DNA from: Phycisphaeraceae bacterium
GTDB taxonomy: Bacteria > Planctomycetota > Phycisphaerae > Phycisphaerales > Phycisphaeraceae
Length of the DNA stretch: 52,304 nt
NCBI GenBank assembly: GCA_028280965.1
Contig: JANQKT010000217.1
Span: 1 to 52,304 of the forward strand
Direction of reading: 5' to 3'
Part shown: piece after piece, positions 49,381 to 52,304 of the stretch
Position numbering within the stretch: position 1 is the first letter of the stretch
Layout: each line of letters opens with the position of its first letter
Program-made: the position numbers and the translations under genes
The notes under the pieces: generated by a model
What the model was told of the DNA's origin: nothing
Database searches by the model: none
Seen by the model: the letters and a program-made list of their open reading frames with translations, nothing else

Positions 49381-51873
49381 TCAGGGCCGGGTTATCGTCT
49401 CGTGCAGGTTGAAGATCGCGCGACAGACCTCGGTCCACGCGGCGTGCTCCGCTTTGTCCAGCGTCTCATCACGCGGGGACAGGCCGACCGTGAGCAGTTC
49501 GGACGCGGTGGTCGGGTCTGCCTTAAAGGCCATGCGGTTGTGCTTGAGGAGCTTGAGCAACACAACGGTTTCTTCATCGGATGCGTCTCGGGACAGCGCC
49601 TGCTGCATCGCCCAATCGATTCGGTTGCGGTCGTCGCCCTGCGCCTCGGTCAGGACGCGCTGCGCGAAATGGCGCGATGCTTCCACAAAGGTCGGGTCGT
49701 TGAGCAAGACCAAGGATGCCAGGGGGGTGTTGGAGACCGGCCGTTTGGCCGTGCATTCCTCGCGTGTGGGCGCATCGAAGGCCTTGAGCATCGGGTGCAG
49801 GAACTGCCGCTGCCAGTGAACGTAAACGCCCCGCCGCCACTGGCCGGCGTCGGTGCTCTGCTTGTATCGGCGCTTGGGGAAATTGAGGTGCGTGTAGTAG
49901 CCGGCGGGCTGGTACGGCATGACAGAGTCGCCGCCGAGCTGGTCCACCAGCAGCCCGCTGATCAAGAGCGCGCTGTCGCGGATCATCTCCGCGGGCAGCC
50001 GGCGCTGGCTCTGGCGGGCAAACCATTCGTTGTTCGGGTCCGCACGCAGCAACTCGTGCGTCGGCTCAGAAGAGAGTTGGTATGCACGTGTCATCACCAT
50101 CGTCTTCATCAGCGCCTTGATATCCCAGCCCGACGCGATGAAGTGGAGCGTGAGCCGGTCCAGCAGCTCGGGGTGGTTCGGCGGCTGGCCCTGCCCGCCG
50201 AAATCGCCGAGCGATGTGCACAGCCCCTCGCCGAACAGCAGGTACCACAGGCGGTTGACCATCACGCGCGCGGTCAGCTCGCCGCTCCCACCTTCATCCA
50301 TCGGCCGAGTCAGCCACCGCGCGAGGTCCAGCCGGGTCGGCACGGCATCGCCTTCGGGATTCAGTTCGCCCATGAAAGTAGGCACGGCGGGCGACATCAC
50401 GGGACCGCTCTCATCCAGCCAGTTGCCGGCCGGCAGGAACCGTACCGCGCGGTACTGCTCGGGCGGGTGTTGTTTGCTGATCATGACCCGCCGGGGCTTG
50501 ATCGAATCAATCGTGCTCTGGATTTGCTGCTTCGCGGTGTCATCGTGTGCCGCCGCCAGTTCGGTCTGCAGCTCAGCGATCCGCTGGTTGTCGAGCGGCG
50601 TGAGCACATCGAGGTGCGGCTTGCGCAATGTCGGATTGGCGTTGGTGCCCGGGCCGTTGCCGCCTTTCAGGCTCGGCAGGTGCCAGAGGTCGTCGATCTG
50701 GCCAAAGAACGCGGCGAGGGCGTAGAAGTCTTCCGCGGTGTAAGGGTCGTACTTGTGGTCGTGGCATTGGGCGCAGCCGATCGTTGCACCCATGAACGCT
50801 TCGCCGAAGTTGCGGACCCGGTCCGCGTCGTAGATCGCGGTGTACTCCTTCCGCTGGATCCCGCCTTCGTGCGAGGACTGGTACAGCCGGTTGTAGGCGC
50901 TGGCGATGACCGCGACCCCTTCCGGGTCTTCGACCATGTCCCCGGCGATCTGGTGGGTGATGAAGGTGTCATAAGACATGTTCCGGTTGAACGCCCAGAT
51001 GACCCAGTCACGGTACGGCGAGATGCTCTGCGTCTGGTCGCCGTGATAGCCCACGGTGTCGGCGTAGCGCACGATGTCGAGCCAGTAGATCGCCATGCGC
51101 TCGCCGAAGTGCGGGCTTGCGAGCAGGCGATCGACCTGCTTCTCATACGCGTCCGGCGACTCGTCTGCGACAAACAGCTGCACCTGATCCGGCGTCGGCG
51201 GGAGCCCGGTCAGATCTAAGCTGAGTCGGCGGAGCAGCGCGACGCGGCCCGCGTCCTCAACCGGCGACAGCCCGCGCGCTTGCATCCCGGCCAGCAGGTA
51301 CCGATCGATCCAATGCGTTGGCCATGTGTTGTCGTGGACAACCGGCGGCTCGGTCAACTTTGGCTTCACATAGGCCCAGTGCGCCTGGTACTCCGCGCCC
51401 TGCTCGATCCATCGCTTAATGAGCTTTTTCTGACGGTCGGTCAGCTCCTTGTGGCTTTTCTTCGGGGGCATGGGCAGGGCGCGGTCGTTGATACGCGCCC
51501 ACAGCTCGCTCGCGTCCGGATCGCCGGGCACGACCGCGGCGACATCGTCGTACAGCACGCGCGTCGCCTGTTCGAAGGTGTGCAGGCTCAGATCCGCTTC
51601 GACCGCGTGCAGGTCCGGGCCGTGGCAGGCGTAGCAGTTCTCGGTGAGGATCGGCCGGATGTCGCGGTTGAACTCAACCCTGTCCGGTATAGCCTGCTCC
51701 GCATCAACCGCCTCTGCGGCCTGATGGATGGTCACCGGCGGGCTCGTCTCGGTTCCCGGGCCGGCTTGCCGATCGCCGCGGGAAAGCATGAATACAAAAG
51801 TCGCGGTGACGGCAACCACCACCAGGAAGCTCGCCGCGGTATGGACTCTCGTCGTCTTGACCATTATTGACAT
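49381..51873 (-). CDS. Planctomycete cytochrome c / DUF1549 / DUF1553 protein (PSD1 type)
   Basis: 830 aa from ATG 51873 (ATG 51864 also possible). The N-terminal membrane anchor (AASFLVVVAVTATFVFMLS) is followed by a single heme c site, CYACHGPD, in the Planctomycete cytochrome C domain (about 65-155). The DUF1549 domain begins near WIDRYLLAGMQARGLSPVED, and the C-terminal DUF1553 has LARWLTRPMDEGGSGELTAR and RLPAEMIRDSALLISG. These three domains in this order are a planctomycete hallmark, linked by context to polysaccharide and sulfatase use. DUF1501 follows directly. Biochemical role unproven. Confidence 0.92.
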   Translation of the reverse strand: MSIMVKTTRVHTAASFLVVVAVTATFVFMLSRGDRQAGPGTETSPPVTIHQAAEAVDAEQAIPDRVEFNRDIRPILTENCYACHGPDLHAVEADLSLHTFEQATRVLYDDVAAVVPGDPDASELWARINDRALPMPPKKSHKELTDRQKKLIKRWIEQGAEYQAHWAYVKPKLTEPPVVHDNTWPTHWIDRYLLAGMQARGLSPVEDAGRVALLRRLSLDLTGLPPTPDQVQLFVADESPDAYEKQVDRLLASPHFGERMAIYWLDIVRYADTVGYHGDQTQSISPYRDWVIWAFNRNMSYDTFITHQIAGDMVEDPEGVAVIASAYNRLYQSSHEGGIQRKEYTAIYDADRVRNFGEAFMGATIGCAQCHDHKYDPYTAEDFYALAAFFGQIDDLWHLPSLKGGNGPGTNANPTLRKPHLDVLTPLDNQRIAELQTELAAAHDDTAKQQIQSTIDSIKPRRVMISKQHPPEQYRAVRFLPAGNWLDESGPVMSPAVPTFMGELNPEGDAVPTRLDLARWLTRPMDEGGSGELTARVMVNRLWYLLFGEGLCTSLGDFGGQGQPPNHPELLDRLTLHFIASGWDIKALMKTMVMTRAYQLSSEPTHELLRADPNNEWFARQSQRRLPAEMIRDSALLISGLLVDQLGGDSVMPYQPAGYYTHLNFPKRRYKQSTDAGQWRRGVYVHWQRQFLHPMLKAFDAPTREECTAKRPVSNTPLASLVLLNDPTFVEASRHFAQRVLTEAQGDDRNRIDWAMQQALSRDASDEETVVLLKLLKHNRMAFKADPTTASELLTVGLSPRDETLDKAEHAAWTEVCRAIFNLHETITRP

Positions 51874-51903
51874 GATCGTATACCGGTCGGGCCTGGCGAC
51901 CAA

Positions 51904-52179
51904 TGCGTTTGTGTCATGACGCCTGGCACCGCCATATCATTTCTGACGACGATTACTGATACGCCGTACATTGGACCAGGCGAATTCATTCATGATGAAA
52001 CGGGTGGCCTTCGACACAATTAAGTTATTGCTGAATCATTATTTACGATACGGACAGCCATTCCACCGTGTAATCCCGCAGCGGTGATCCAGCGGTACAG
52101 CCATGTGATTTGTGTTATACTGCATAGTTCCTACCGCAATCGAATACTCGCACTCCGGGCCAACGCAAAGGGAATTGAT
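51904..52179. other. 276-bp AT-richer spacer before the last gene
   Basis: It holds the upstream region of the cytochrome protein gene at its left and the promoter of the next gene at its right. I see no reading frame with support, no RNA gene and no strong hairpin in between. Confidence 0.4.
52113..52121 (+). promoter_or_regulatory. Extended -10 of the last gene
   Basis: TGTTATACT (TGN plus TATACT), about 58 nt before ATG 52180. The gene then has a leader of about 50 nt with AAGGGA 6 nt before the ATG, a conventional start. Confidence 0.55.
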
Positions 52180-52304
52180 ATGTCTCGGACCGCCGCATTT
52201 GCCAACGCTTTTAACGACATGATCCAGAAGGCCCGCCAGGAAGCCGATCAGCAAAAGGCTTCGATTCAGAAACAGCTCGCACAGGCCCAGGATGATCTCG
52301 AAAA
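52180..52304 (+). CDS. Coiled-coil protein, cut by the window edge
   Basis: 41 codons are visible. It starts MSRTAAFANAFNDMIQKARQ and continues as a helix rich in Gln, Ala and Glu (SIQKQLAQAQDDLE), typical of a coiled-coil. There is no signal peptide. The start is well supported by AAGGGA and an extended -10. Function unknown; the rest lies outside the window. Confidence 0.7.
   Translation, partial: MSRTAAFANAFNDMIQKARQEADQQKASIQKQLAQAQDDLE

Noticed and set aside
49402-51219. 605-codon frame opposite the cytochrome c/DUF1549 gene
   Set aside because: Antisense to an intact, motif-bearing gene, with no domain, start signal or plausible composition of its own.

Overview
The window looks like chromosomal DNA from a Planctomycetota bacterium, most likely class Phycisphaerae. 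It is GC-rich. A DUF1501 protein sits beside a Planctomycete cytochrome c/DUF1549/DUF1553 protein, it carries planctomycete-type zinc-ribbon and sigma-like proteins, and it uses the futalosine (MqnA) and MEP (IspF) pathways. There is no rRNA, tRNA, CRISPR array, insertion sequence or prophage. Assignment to the class is inference, not a database result.

Layout: 1-5.8 kb holds a truncated secreted coiled-coil protein, tyrA, accA, a low-GC zinc-ribbon membrane gene between inverted repeat copies, a small membrane protein, and def-fmt. 6-13 kb holds an HU protein, bioF, a lipoprotein, rpsA with a clear terminator, and the divergent pair purQ/CPBP protease. 12.9-15.8 kb holds a BFD-type [2Fe-2S] protein, recR, rpoN and a small conserved protein. 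15.9-18.9 kb is a tetrapyrrole cluster (siroheme dehydrogenase, CcsA/HemX-like protein, hemA) divergent from rarA. 20.4-24.5 kb holds an L,D-transpeptidase, a frameshifted BamE-like gene, cysH, and folK-queE-queD. 24.5-29.7 kb holds a degenerate sigma-factor-like protein with mqnA, divergent from an NtrC-type regulator, a membrane protein and ispF. 29.8-39.8 kb holds a Y-family polymerase, an acyltransferase, a MuiA-like protein, a flavin-binding-type protein, an SRPBCC protein, zwf-pgl and mnmG. 39.9-44.3 kb holds amtB and a PII gene, a ceramidase-like protein, a DUF1080 protein, a cobalamin adenosyltransferase and a small secreted protein. 44.3-52.3 kb holds lon, folE2, the DUF1501/cytochrome c pair and the start of a coiled-coil gene.

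Genes that work together: folE2 supplies the GTP cyclohydrolase step used by both the queuosine (queD, queE) and folate (folK) routes. The siroheme dehydrogenase fits cysH (siroheme is the sulfite reductase cofactor) and hemA. rpoN, the NtrC-like regulator, amtB and PII look like parts of one nitrogen/sigma-54 circuit. A 12-base motif is shared by the rpoN and amtB upstream regions.

The main observation is promoter architecture. Many genes have a -10 hexamer (TACAAT, TATGAT or TACGAT) ending 6-9 nt before the start codon, very often exactly 6, with no Shine-Dalgarno. This predicts leaderless mRNAs. In two places divergent genes are packed this way, and at cysG/rarA the two -10 elements overlap. 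Other points are a sigma-54-like -24/-12 site plus a perfect 16-bp palindrome before rpoN, a degenerate sigma-like protein with added helix-turn-helix segments, and a single-base frameshift in a BamE-like gene.
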